Source: a virus. Taken from it: a DNA stretch of 64,000 nt. A program made the position numbers and the translations under genes. The notes beneath the pieces are model-generated. The model did not search any database and was not told the origin of the DNA. It saw nothing but the letters and a program-made list of their open reading frames with translations. This document shows, in pieces, positions 49,959 through 57,676 of the stretch. Numbering within the stretch: the stretch's first letter is position 1; each line of letters starts with the position of its first letter. Location: positions 1-64,000 of IMG/VR virus record IMGVR_UViG_3300007523_000006; one strand, written 5' to 3'.

Positions 49959-50233
49959 TCTTCGCTATTTTCTTCTTCTTCCTCTTCAAGTTCTTCGCTC
50001 ATTTCTTTTTTCAAGAGTTCTTGACAGGCTTTTATTGAGTCTTCAAGCTCTTTAGGTTTACATTTAAGAACCCGGCAGGCTCCACTTTTGTTGAGTCTGC
50101 CTTTTTTTGTGTATACTTTTCCGTCATTTAGTAGAAACGCATCAACAAGATTGCCATAACCACTGTCGATCAGCTTTTGAATCAATTCTTGATTTTCAAG
50201 CTGGTCGAATGAATTACTGTTATAATTTGCCAT
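49955..50233 (-). CDS. small protein with poly-Glu tail next to late sigma factor
   Basis: 92 residues from the Met at 50233 (GAGG upstream). Helical N-terminal part (QLENQELIQKLIDSGYGNLVDAFLL), a basic middle and an acidic end (EELEEEEEENSED). It is transcribed downstream of the gp55-like sigma gene, past a terminator hairpin. In T4 the small co-activator gp33 works with gp55; this protein is a positional candidate for that role, but there is no sequence proof. Confidence 0.55.
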   Translation of the reverse strand: MANYNSNSFDQLENQELIQKLIDSGYGNLVDAFLLNDGKVYTKKGRLNKSGACRVLKCKPKELEDSIKACQELLKKEMSEELEEEEEENSED

Positions 50234-50250
50234 ATTCCTCACAACCAAGA

Positions 50251-50282
50251 AAAAAAGACCAGGGCAGTATTTACCCTGGTCT
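50251..50282 (-). terminator. rho-independent terminator
   Basis: On the minus strand AGACCAGGG / CCCTGGTCT, nine-base loop, followed by TTTTTTTC. It ends the sigma factor gene. Confidence 0.9.
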
Positions 50283-50315
50283 GCCTAAATAATTCTAGGT
50301 CTTTACAACCACGAA

Positions 50316-50864
50316 TCAATAGTCGTTGGCAAGATTATGCCTTTTGTATATACTTTTTGCCTTCGATGCTGGTAGTTGTTGGTCCATTTGTATCTGCAAG
50401 AAATCAAGATACTTACGCTTTAGCTCATTGTAGTTTCTGGCAGTTCTGTACAGTTGTCGGAAGTGGTTTAATATGCAGGTAGTCATATAGTTGAATGCCT
50501 TACCCTTATTAGGGTCAAAGCGATCAATCTTCTCGAAACAAATCATGACGCCTTCTTGCACTGCGTCGTCTTGGTCAATAAGATTGAACTTTGCGTAACG
50601 TACAATATTCTGTGATAGCTTATAAAACGCTATTGCCAATTCATCCTGTACCTGAGAAAACTCAAAAGCTACAACGTGATAGGTTTTTTCAATAGTAACC
50701 CATGCGGCAGGCTTCTGGTACTTACCACGCTTCGCCGTTCTTTGTTCGGTTGCGGCAATGTCATCCATGAACATCTGGTATTTGGTACGTTCTTTCTTGG
50801 CTTGTTGGAATTTCACAATCAGACTCTCGAACGTCTTATTGTTTAGATATTCTGTTGTTGCCAT
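50316..50864 (-). CDS. late RNA polymerase sigma factor (gp55-like)
   Basis: 182 residues from the ATG at 50864 (AAGGAG five bases upstream). Region 2 of sigma70 is visible: DDAVQEGVMICFEKIDRFDP and GKAFNYMTTCILNHFRQLYRTARNY, closely following T4 gp55 and relatives. There is no region 4, which matches promoters having a -10 box only. It should direct host RNA polymerase to late genes. TATATA boxes upstream of virion genes are the likely targets. A TATATA box (50916-50921) also lies upstream of this gene. Confidence 0.9.
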   Translation of the reverse strand: MATTEYLNNKTFESLIVKFQQAKKERTKYQMFMDDIAATEQRTAKRGKYQKPAAWVTIEKTYHVVAFEFSQVQDELAIAFYKLSQNIVRYAKFNLIDQDDAVQEGVMICFEKIDRFDPNKGKAFNYMTTCILNHFRQLYRTARNYNELKRKYLDFLQIQMDQQLPASKAKSIYKRHNLANDY

Positions 50865-50915
50865 CAAGCTCCTTGAGGCCCCGCAAGGGGTCCGTGATAA
50901 AGAAATTGGGGTATC

Positions 50916-50921
50916 TATATA
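50916..50921 (-). promoter_or_regulatory. TATATA box upstream of late sigma gene
   Basis: AGTATATAGA on the minus strand, ~55 bases before the sigma factor start; could allow self-amplification. Confidence 0.3.
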
Positions 50922-50933
50922 CTGCGCCTAGTA

Positions 50934-51782
50934 TCATTTCTCGCTCGCTTGCTCCCAACTTCTCAGTCTTTCAAGAGCTTCAATCTTGGCATCCTCATAC
51001 CATTTATTGACAATCTCGTAGTAATCTGGGCTGTATAATTTGCCTGATGTAAAACTACGAAGATGGTCTATGTTTTCGTCTTTCTTTCTTTCAAAGTTCT
51101 TTTCGCTACCAATCAAATGTGGTTTGATCTTAAACGATCTCAAGATGTAATTGCCCAATATCTCCGTGTCCGGCCATTGAGGACGAGTGACATTGGGCCT
51201 GTAGTCGTGAATGTTATAATAGTTACATAATCTTCTCATGCTCCAACCAAATCCAATTCGGTCCATAGTAGGCATGTGATACATGCTGGCCGTGTGTGAA
51301 ACCATTCCGTGCCAATCAGCATGACATCGAGGGCTTATCTCGTATCCGACAACAGAAGATTTGCTTGGACATAAAGTTGTGAGATGTTCTACAAAATCAC
51401 GCCGACGTAAAAATACATCGGCGTGAGTGGCAAATAAAAGTTCGGTGCGGCACAAGCTAAAAGCCATATCCATTGCCATAGCTGGGAAGTCAGAGGGGTG
51501 CAACACACCATTTAACCGGATGGCGTGTACTTCCACATCTTCGTCACGAAGAGTCTCTATTTGAGCATATTGCTCTGGCGAGCTTCCGGTGTCGATAATC
51601 AATACATATGGTCGTTCAGATTGCATTTGCAATAAGCGTACACATATTTCTAGTTGTTCATAGGTATCAAGAACCGGCACTACTGCGGTTACACGATACT
51701 GCCAGGGTTTCTTAGTACAGTTGCCCTCCCAAGGTTGTTGCCATTGGGGAACATTTCTAAGAGGGGCCAAATCCTTTTTCAC
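50934..51782 (-). CDS. GT2-type glycosyltransferase
   Basis: 282 residues, GTG start at 51782. GT-A fold: VTAVVPVLDTYEQLEICVRLL (~32-52), IIDTGSS, and a metal motif in FATHADVFLRRR (~115-126). Later HADWHGMVSHT and RPQWPDTEILGNYIL fit acceptor and catalytic regions. It is one of at least six glycosyltransferases in the window. Divergent from the small gene at 51804. Confidence 0.8.
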   Translation of the reverse strand: MKKDLAPLRNVPQWQQPWEGNCTKKPWQYRVTAVVPVLDTYEQLEICVRLLQMQSERPYVLIIDTGSSPEQYAQIETLRDEDVEVHAIRLNGVLHPSDFPAMAMDMAFSLCRTELLFATHADVFLRRRDFVEHLTTLCPSKSSVVGYEISPRCHADWHGMVSHTASMYHMPTMDRIGFGWSMRRLCNYYNIHDYRPNVTRPQWPDTEILGNYILRSFKIKPHLIGSEKNFERKKDENIDHLRSFTSGKLYSPDYYEIVNKWYEDAKIEALERLRSWEQASEK

Positions 51783-51803
51783 TTGTGTCGCTCTATTTCA
51801 TTT

Positions 51804-52010
51804 ATGGAAATCTATCAGATACTACTTGCCATATTGGACAAACCCAATGTGCCGAAGTTCTATCGTGAACTTCGGAATCACTACCAAACCGCTGGTATGC
51901 TACATGAGGTATCTGCCATCAGTCACTTAATAGAGAATAAGTTCGAGAAAAAAGATGTCAGTACCCTTGACGATTCACTTGATAATCAAGAACAACGAGG
52001 AAACAGTTGA
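51804..52010 (+). CDS. small helical protein upstream of glycosyltransferase
   Basis: 68 residues from the ATG at 51804, no clear Shine-Dalgarno. Entirely helical (YQILLAILDKPNVPKFYRELRNHYQTAGMLHEVSAI). Overlaps the next gene by 56 bases. Coding is likely but not certain. Confidence 0.5.
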   Translation: MEIYQILLAILDKPNVPKFYRELRNHYQTAGMLHEVSAISHLIENKFEKKDVSTLDDSLDNQEQRGNS

Positions 52011-52941
52011 GCATACTCTGGAGTCTTTGCTGCCGCTGAACGCTCACATCTTGGTTGGCGATCTAGGGTGTAAAGATGAAACTGTAAGTAAATGCAAACA
52101 GTACGGGGCAACCGTAGAACGTATTTCTTTGAATAATGATCTATCGCAGGCAAGAAATCATTTGTTGAAGTTTTCAGACTCCAAATGGAACTTACACATC
52201 GAACCGTGGGAAACCATCTTGGGTGGACACGAAATAATCCAACAAGCGATAGTAGGGACTCAAACAGCCTACAAAATGAGCATTATTCAAGGAGATGTGA
52301 TAACCAAGCAAATCAGACTTTGGCACAAAAGCACAGAACTAAAGTTTAAGAATCCGGTATTTGAAACACTGAATTACAACGACGCAAAAGACCTTTCGGC
52401 CTACATTGCTGTGGGTCCAAACAATAATTCAATTCTGTATTTAGAGCTTGTCGAGAAGTGGCGAGATCGTTGCCCTTTGGCTAATGAACCCATTTATTAT
52501 ACTGCCTGCTCTCATTTAAGTGGGAAGAATTGGGATGCGTTTTTGAATTGGGCAGGCTTGTATTTACATCAAGAAAAATCTGATTCAATGTCAGTTTATA
52601 TGACGCACTATTATTGCTCGATGGTCAATTGTTACATTAAAAAAGATTACCAACACGCAATACAATCGCTTTTGCCTTGTCTGGCAAAAAAGCCGACGAT
52701 GGCAGAGTTTTGGTGCTTGTTGGGCGATGCCTACTATGCCATTAAGGACTATGATAAAGCAAAGGCTTTTTATGAAAACGCCATTATTTTAGGGAGCAAG
52801 CGACTTAAAGATGATGGATGGCCATTAGAAATATCCAAATACAAAGAATACCCTCAGAAGATGATTGAGGGCTGCGATAAAATCAAGCAGTCTTTGCGAT
52901 TCTATGGCTCAAGGGCTGCGAATCACAACAATCCCCATTGA
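51955..52941 (+). CDS. GT2 glycosyltransferase with C-terminal TPR
   Basis: 328 residues. N-terminal GT-A domain (LTIHLIIKNNEETVEHTLESL, LVGDLGCKDET, SQARNHLL), followed by helices and TPR units (AEFWCLLGDAYYAIKDYDKAKAFYENAI, ~265-292). The layout resembles SunS-type/peptide glycosyltransferases with TPRs. DxD motif is not obvious (HIEPWE may replace it). Convergent overlap of 59 bases with the PAS gene. Confidence 0.8.
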   Translation: MSVPLTIHLIIKNNEETVEHTLESLLPLNAHILVGDLGCKDETVSKCKQYGATVERISLNNDLSQARNHLLKFSDSKWNLHIEPWETILGGHEIIQQAIVGTQTAYKMSIIQGDVITKQIRLWHKSTELKFKNPVFETLNYNDAKDLSAYIAVGPNNNSILYLELVEKWRDRCPLANEPIYYTACSHLSGKNWDAFLNWAGLYLHQEKSDSMSVYMTHYYCSMVNCYIKKDYQHAIQSLLPCLAKKPTMAEFWCLLGDAYYAIKDYDKAKAFYENAIILGSKRLKDDGWPLEISKYKEYPQKMIEGCDKIKQSLRFYGSRAANHNNPH

Positions 52942-53353
52942 TCTTTTCAAGAATGTGACGCTTCAACTCAGACATTTTTTCCAAATGAGGGATAATCATT
53001 GATGCCTCAATGCTTATGATTCCCGTTATGTCACGAATGGTTCCTTCGATAAACCCTTTGTCTTCATTGAATTTTGCAGTCAAGCTAACCGTTATCTCTT
53101 TGCCATCTTTGCGTTTCATATTGACTTGAAAGTCAGACACTTCACCATGTCGGCGAAGTTCTTCAACAAATTCTTCTCTTTCTTTTGCATCGTAGAGATC
53201 AATCGCAACGTGTTGTGATAAATCATTGAAATCAGAAAAGCCCAAAATGCCTATGGCAGCTTCATTGGCATCAATGAAATGCCCATCTTCTATATTGGTT
53301 CGCCACAAACCAACGGGTGCTGTTTCGTATAGGTCTTTATATTCGTTACTCAT
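52883..53353 (-). CDS. stand-alone PAS domain protein
   Basis: 156 residues. A PAS/PAC domain fills residues ~5-120: LYETAPVGLWRTNIEDGHFIDANEAAIGILGF, then FQVNMKRKDGKEITVSLTAKFNEDKG and GTIRDITG. The rest is a helical tail. No kinase, GGDEF or HTH output is attached, so it may bind a ligand and act by pairing with a host PAS sensor protein. TATATA-type boxes at 53368 and 53382 lie upstream. Confidence 0.88.
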   Translation of the reverse strand: MSNEYKDLYETAPVGLWRTNIEDGHFIDANEAAIGILGFSDFNDLSQHVAIDLYDAKEREEFVEELRRHGEVSDFQVNMKRKDGKEITVSLTAKFNEDKGFIEGTIRDITGIISIEASMIIPHLEKMSELKRHILEKINGDCCDSQPLSHRIAKTA

Positions 53354-53367
53354 AATGATCTCCCAAA

Positions 53368-53386
53368 TATATAGTCATCAATATAT
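53368..53386 (-). promoter_or_regulatory. two TATATA-type boxes upstream of PAS gene
   Basis: CTATATATTT (53368-53373 region) and CATATATTG (53382-53386) on the minus strand, 20 and 33 bases from the PAS start; the second fits the spacing of the set better. Confidence 0.35.
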
Positions 53387-53758
53387 GACATCTAATTCAT
53401 TTACAACTACCGTAACAGTATCTTCAAACCGGGCAACAGCAAGTTGTTTGCGTCCAGGAGGCAACTTTCTAAGTCGTGCCTCTAGTTCATCAATGTGACA
53501 GTTTATAACGCTGAAGTTATTGTCGGCCAGCTTTTTGGCCTCTTCTTCTAAATTAGCTACCGATCTATTTGGGTAGTAAGCCTGAAGCTGAGGCTTGGCG
53601 TGCATCATGATTTTTTTATAAATTGGTACATTGCACGCACATCCTGGGTTTTGCAGGTATTTCTGCATATCTTCCAGGAAATCACTAGATAAGCTCTCCC
53701 GGAAGCGCTTGTCCCGTAGGGCCTGTTTCACGTCCATTAGTCCGATTGGTCTGCTCAT
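53378..53758 (-). CDS. conserved-looking phage protein, 126 residues
   Basis: Helical; DVKQALRDKRFRESLSSDFLEDMQKYLQNPGCACNVPIYKKIM then a C-terminal beta strand pair (VARFEDTVTVVVNEL). GCAC contains two Cys. Overlaps the upstream gene by 74 bases in another frame. Not assignable, but it has the look of a core phage gene in a compact same-strand unit (54725 to 53378). Confidence 0.65.
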   Translation of the reverse strand: MSRPIGLMDVKQALRDKRFRESLSSDFLEDMQKYLQNPGCACNVPIYKKIMMHAKPQLQAYYPNRSVANLEEEAKKLADNNFSVINCHIDELEARLRKLPPGRKQLAVARFEDTVTVVVNELDVIY

Positions 53759-54005
53759 CTGGTGTTGTCTCCACTAAGGTCAATTTGGTTGCTTTAATCA
53801 CATATCCACAACCCGGACACTTAAACGATTTAGCCCGGTTCATAGAAGGCGGAATAACTACTTTTTTGGTAAAAGGATCAACGAAAGGCGATCCACGAGG
53901 AATAGCAGCCTGCTTGACTTTAACTAAATCCTGGATGTCGTCGCCTTTGGTGATTCTTTTGTAGCCACAGTTGTCACAAAAGAATTGGTATGTTTTAAGA
54001 CTCAT
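53685..54005 (-). CDS. zinc-ribbon protein
   Basis: 106 residues from the Met at 54005. CDNC (~9-12) and CPGC (~63-66) form a four-Cys zinc ribbon, with a long basic/polar region between (KQAAIPRGSPFVDPFTKK) and a Thr/Asn/Gly-rich tail. Overlaps both neighbours, so expression is coupled. Possibly binds nucleic acid or polymerase. Confidence 0.7.
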   Translation of the reverse strand: MSLKTYQFFCDNCGYKRITKGDDIQDLVKVKQAAIPRGSPFVDPFTKKVVIPPSMNRAKSFKCPGCGYVIKATKLTLVETTPDEQTNRTNGRETGPTGQALPGELI

Positions 54006-54333
54006 GGTTCTCGTCATTTGGCAAATTGACAATAGTTGCCGCTTCGAGCCAGTTTAGGATTACAGCAGCAAAATTTGCCAAAAATCCTCCTGCACACCCG
54101 CAAGCGAAAATCTGAAGTGGATTTTGTGAAATCCATATTGCGCCCATCAAGAAACCGCACCATGTACCACAGCACAAGTAGCAGTCTACGACACCGCCCA
54201 TGCTAGGCAGTCCAATCTTGGCTGTAATCGACTTCACAAGTTTTCGGAACCATTCCATAATGGACCCATCAACTATTATGTGACTTAACCCAATACTGGA
54301 CAAAGCGAACAAAATCAAAGTTTCAATATTCAT
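53995..54333 (-). CDS. membrane protein, DUF1360-like
   Basis: 112 residues. Three hydrophobic helices: residues ~3-20, ~55-72 and ~76-98, with CYLCCGTWCGFLMGAIWI and an IIVDGSIMEWFRKL start that match DUF1360-type small membrane proteins common in phages and Bacillus. Inner membrane. Role unknown; superinfection exclusion or a holin-like role are options. Confidence 0.65.
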   Translation of the reverse strand: MNIETLILFALSSIGLSHIIVDGSIMEWFRKLVKSITAKIGLPSMGGVVDCYLCCGTWCGFLMGAIWISQNPLQIFACGCAGGFLANFAAVILNWLEAATIVNLPNDENHES

Positions 54334-54365
54334 AGATTCCCTTTATTTATGTTTTGAAGAAAAAA

Positions 54366-54725
54366 TCACCGCCAAAATGTGACGTGGATTCTATCTTTAT
54401 CTGTGTGGATACAAAAATCTCTGTAGCCAGTGAACTTACAAAGCTCATCAACTTCACCGATTTGCCAATCACAACAGGCGGTTAGCCGGTGGTCAATTTT
54501 ATCCACTAGAATTGTATCTGAGAAATACTCTTCTAGTTTGCGAATACGAATTTCGTCAAGCGAGTTGAGTAGTTCCAATACACTGCGTTGACCAAGAGTT
54601 TTCATTCCTGGAATGCGTTGACCCAACTGCCATTGGTCAAAAAAATGGCGAAATTCGGGGAACAAGGCGTGTGCCTTTTTGTCGAAGAAAATTAGTTCCT
54701 CGATATTTTGCAGATTTATTTCCAT
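54366..54725 (-). CDS. hypothetical phage protein, 119 residues
   Basis: Helical protein (IEELIFFDKKAHALFPEFRHFFDQW, SVLELLNSLDEIRIRKLEEYF). Ends with a short strand region (DRIHVTFW). No motif recognised. First gene of the minus-strand unit 54725-53378; divergent from the baseplate gene. Confidence 0.65.
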   Translation of the reverse strand: MEINLQNIEELIFFDKKAHALFPEFRHFFDQWQLGQRIPGMKTLGQRSVLELLNSLDEIRIRKLEEYFSDTILVDKIDHRLTACCDWQIGEVDELCKFTGYRDFCIHTDKDRIHVTFWR

Positions 54726-54786
54726 GACACTATGTTAACCCCAAGATGATGAACTTGCTATAAGCTAGTAATCCAAGGAGACAAAT

Positions 54787-55965
54787 ATGGCTGATGATAC
54801 TTTTCGTCCAAGACGACCAAACCCGCCAGATGATGAAGATCAGGTAACGGGCGAAGATGAAGGCGGCATGTCCGCTTTGAATATGGCAGAGAAGATGCGA
54901 CAACAGGCGGCTGGAGAGGATAGTCAATCAGATGACAATCCTAAGCTAACTGGCAACTTCAATATTAAGGGGATGGAAAACGCCCCGCCTGAATTCATGC
55001 AAGCACTAAAAGCCGCTCAGGGTGGCCCGCAGCAGAAAGTTCAGCAAGAAACATCCGGTCATGAGCCGAAGCGTGGCTTTGGCCAGATGTCTGGTGGTGG
55101 AGAAGGTCCAGGTTCAGCACCCGCAGCACCAGTCGCCAAGAAGCGTGACGCTGCATCGACAAGCTCAGGCCACTTGAAAGAATTGCTGGAAGGACTGAAA
55201 GGTTCGACCACAATTTATGAAGAGATTGAGTTGCCTTCGAGGGGTCGTTTTTACGACGGCACTGATGGTCCCGCAAACGGAGTTGTTTCTATTCGTCCGA
55301 TGACGGGCGAAGAAGAACAAATTCTGGCAACCCCACGATTCGTTCGTAAGGGACAAGCCATCAACATGATCTTCCAGCGATGCCTCAAGGAACAGTTCCG
55401 TCCCGAACAACTCTTGACCATCGACCGGACCTACATGCTGATTTACCTGCGTGGTATTTCGTATTCACCGAATTACGATGTTGAGGTAAAGTGTCCTGAA
55501 TGTGAAAAGAAGTTCGGAACCACAATTGACCTCAATACGCTATATGTCGAACCGTGTCCTGAAACATATGGGCCACAATTGCAAGATGTATTGCCAACAA
55601 CCAAGCTGCCTTTCTCATATCGGCTTTCAACTGGTCGAGATGAGCAAGAGATCACGGATTACCGTGATCGCCGCATCAAGGCTTTCGGTGACGCCTCTGC
55701 TGACGATACTTTGATCTACAGAACGTCTATGCTGCTTGATGATATCGACGGCTTGACCAATAAGGGCGAACTTCAGATTCTTCTAAAGAATCTACCGATC
55801 AGCGACGTATCGTATGCACGCAACTGTATCAACGAGCCACCATTTGGCGTTGATACAAATGTAGAAATTGTTTGCCCTAGCTGTCTACAGGACTTTGAAG
55901 TTGATCTTCCACTGGAGGCCAATTTTTTCTTCCCTCGACGGAAGAAAAACAAGACCCAAGCATAG
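54787..55965 (+). CDS. T4-type baseplate protein (gp26-like, T4_baseplate family)
   Basis: 392 residues; CAAGGAG precedes the start. N-terminal ~135 residues are disordered (Pro/Asp/Gly/Gln). Then the family domain: IELPSRGRFYDGTDGPANG, VSIRPMTGEEEQILATPRFVRKGQAI. Two zinc-type CxxC sites follow (CPECEKKF and CPSCLQDF). In T4 this protein helps build the baseplate hub. The small gene directly after it stands where gp51 is found. Confidence 0.85.
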   Translation: MADDTFRPRRPNPPDDEDQVTGEDEGGMSALNMAEKMRQQAAGEDSQSDDNPKLTGNFNIKGMENAPPEFMQALKAAQGGPQQKVQQETSGHEPKRGFGQMSGGGEGPGSAPAAPVAKKRDAASTSSGHLKELLEGLKGSTTIYEEIELPSRGRFYDGTDGPANGVVSIRPMTGEEEQILATPRFVRKGQAINMIFQRCLKEQFRPEQLLTIDRTYMLIYLRGISYSPNYDVEVKCPECEKKFGTTIDLNTLYVEPCPETYGPQLQDVLPTTKLPFSYRLSTGRDEQEITDYRDRRIKAFGDASADDTLIYRTSMLLDDIDGLTNKGELQILLKNLPISDVSYARNCINEPPFGVDTNVEIVCPSCLQDFEVDLPLEANFFFPRRKKNKTQA

Positions 55966-55967
55966 AA

Positions 55968-56162
55968 ATGTGGAAGGGACTAGCGGAAGAAATATTCTTC
56001 TTCCAATATCACTTACACTTAGCTATGTCAGGGTCAATGAGTCTGCCGATCAATCTGCGAAAATGGATGATCGAACGCTTTATCGAGCAAAAAGAAAAAG
56101 AAAACGAGGCAATGGAAGCCTCACGCAGAAAGGCGCAGTCTCAATCAAAGTCAAGGCGATAA
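55968..56162 (+). CDS. small baseplate hub assembly protein (gp51 position)
   Basis: 64 residues, starting two bases after the preceding stop. EEIFFFQYHLHLAMSGSMSLPINLRKWMIERFIEQK is a pattern I associate with the small protein that follows gp26-like genes; the rest is a basic, Ser/Arg-rich tail. Probably an assembly chaperone rather than a virion part. Confidence 0.7.
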   Translation: MWKGLAEEIFFFQYHLHLAMSGSMSLPINLRKWMIERFIEQKEKENEAMEASRRKAQSQSKSRR

Positions 56163-56165
56163 AAA

Positions 56166-56909
56166 ATGGCAACAAAAGAACGATACCAAAATCCTACTTG
56201 CGGTGACTCAGTAAATCTTCGGTTGTTTACTTACAACAGCAACAACCGAAGAGACGTGCAATCTATCGAGAAAGTGGAAATTTACACTTATGACGATACC
56301 TTCAGGTCTGCTGATAATCCTCAAGGAATGAGATTGGTTCAAACCGTTCTCGGCACAGATGTCGTACAAGAAGCAACAGGTCAATATTTGTTACAGCTAA
56401 CGGTTTCAAACCCGTTGTATACAATCGGCTCATATAGAGACGTTTGGTCTGTTGTCTTTGAGGACGGCGAATGTGCAACTGCTCAGGTTGCGAACGACTT
56501 TCAGATTTATTCTGATTTGTGGTTCACAACACCAATCCCGCCAATATATGATTTTAATTTTAACTTCCGTCCCAATAAAGTCCGTAAAGGATCAAAGCGA
56601 TATTTGCTGATCCAGGTCGTACCGAATGTTCCACGAGGGTCCGAGATTCTTCCCTACTATGAAAATCTCGCCATAGTCTCAGATTTACGGGTATCTATAG
56701 AACTTGCCTGCGGGGAGTGTGTCCCGGCAGAGCAAGACCTACGCCTGATAGAAGATCGGACCCTTGTGAACTATCGTGAAAAAGGTTACGCATATTTCTT
56801 CCTTGATACGGAAGAATATGATGAAGGCATTTACAATATTTGGTTTGAACTTGCCTTTGGCGAAAACGTGTTCGTGTCTGACAAAAACTCTTTCCAGGTA
56901 TACAGCTAA
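56166..56909 (+). CDS. virion protein, beta-rich (baseplate region)
   Basis: 247 residues. Two Ig-like or fibre-like beta domains (DSVNLRLFTYNSNNRRDVQSIEKVEIYTY; then YLLIQVVPNVPRGSEILPYYENLAIVSDL). Conserved CGECVP in the middle. Coupled to both neighbours (four- and one-base spacing). Likely a baseplate or tail tip component; T4 equivalent not determined. Confidence 0.65.
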   Translation: MATKERYQNPTCGDSVNLRLFTYNSNNRRDVQSIEKVEIYTYDDTFRSADNPQGMRLVQTVLGTDVVQEATGQYLLQLTVSNPLYTIGSYRDVWSVVFEDGECATAQVANDFQIYSDLWFTTPIPPIYDFNFNFRPNKVRKGSKRYLLIQVVPNVPRGSEILPYYENLAIVSDLRVSIELACGECVPAEQDLRLIEDRTLVNYREKGYAYFFLDTEEYDEGIYNIWFELAFGENVFVSDKNSFQVYS

Positions 56910-57430
56910 TGGCCGTTTTTAATCTTCCCGATGAACCAGATTCGCCAGCAGGAAAGGCAATCCAAACTGCATTGGCACCATCAGCAGAAAAGCTGGCATC
57001 TCTAGTGATGCCAAATAAATTTCAGTTGGTATTCAAATCAGACCCATATTTGGGCGATAGTGTTCATGGCTTGATACTTGACCTGGGCCGCAAAGAATTG
57101 ATTTTCAACACAATAGAAAACGGTCAATACAATTGGATTGACTGGCTTTTAGAAGTGCCTGAAGATGAAGTTGTTACGTTATTCTTTTTAGACGAAGACA
57201 ATAAACACAGGTGTATATTGGTCATGGAAGGACTCTATGTGTTTGAACATACTTGTGCAATGAATAATACACAGAACGCTTATGGCATCGACTCGACTGA
57301 AAATCTCGAACACAAAGTAACAGTGCAATTCACCAATATTGAAAGACTACATCCAGAAGGGCAGGGGAAAAGTTTGAAAAAAGTGGTCAGAAGACCCAAG
57401 GAGAATGTTGATCGCCAAAGACAAGAGTAA
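56909..57430 (+). CDS. baseplate/tail protein, 173 residues
   Basis: Starts at the last base of the preceding stop. FQLVFKSDPYLGDSVHGLILDLGRKELIF then a hydrophobic beta core (DEVVTLFFLDEDNKHRCILVMEGLYVFEH) and a basic end. Similar in style to small baseplate wedge or tail proteins. Last gene before a strong terminator, closing the virion block. Confidence 0.65.
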   Translation: MAVFNLPDEPDSPAGKAIQTALAPSAEKLASLVMPNKFQLVFKSDPYLGDSVHGLILDLGRKELIFNTIENGQYNWIDWLLEVPEDEVVTLFFLDEDNKHRCILVMEGLYVFEHTCAMNNTQNAYGIDSTENLEHKVTVQFTNIERLHPEGQGKSLKKVVRRPKENVDRQRQE

Positions 57431-57463
57431 AGGTAAGATCAAAGACTCCTCCCAAAATGCAAC

Positions 57464-57494
57464 AAAAAGGCTCGCCAATTGGCGAGCCTTTTTT
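57464..57494 (+). terminator. rho-independent terminator
   Basis: AAAAAGGCTCGCC / GGCGAGCCTTTTTT around AATT: a strong hairpin with T run that ends the baseplate unit. Confidence 0.93.
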
Positions 57495-57676
57495 CGTGTA
57501 AAATCACTCGACTCTCAATCTCTGCAAGGCTTGTTTTGCAGAGGACTTACGGCAAAAAACATGGTGGGAGAGAAAGGCAGGCTTTCGAGAATATTTCTGT
57601 TCAATCTTTACAACCAGACTTTTTTGACGTACTATCTGAGGGAACGAAACGTCTTCTTCACGAAAGGAAGGTGCAA
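57495..57676 (+). other. leader region, no clear gene
   Basis: About 180 bases with a possible weak promoter -10 (TAAAAT at 57499-57504) preceded by CGTG but lacking a well-spaced -35. Open in frame with the next gene but without a good binding site for an earlier start. Confidence 0.35.
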
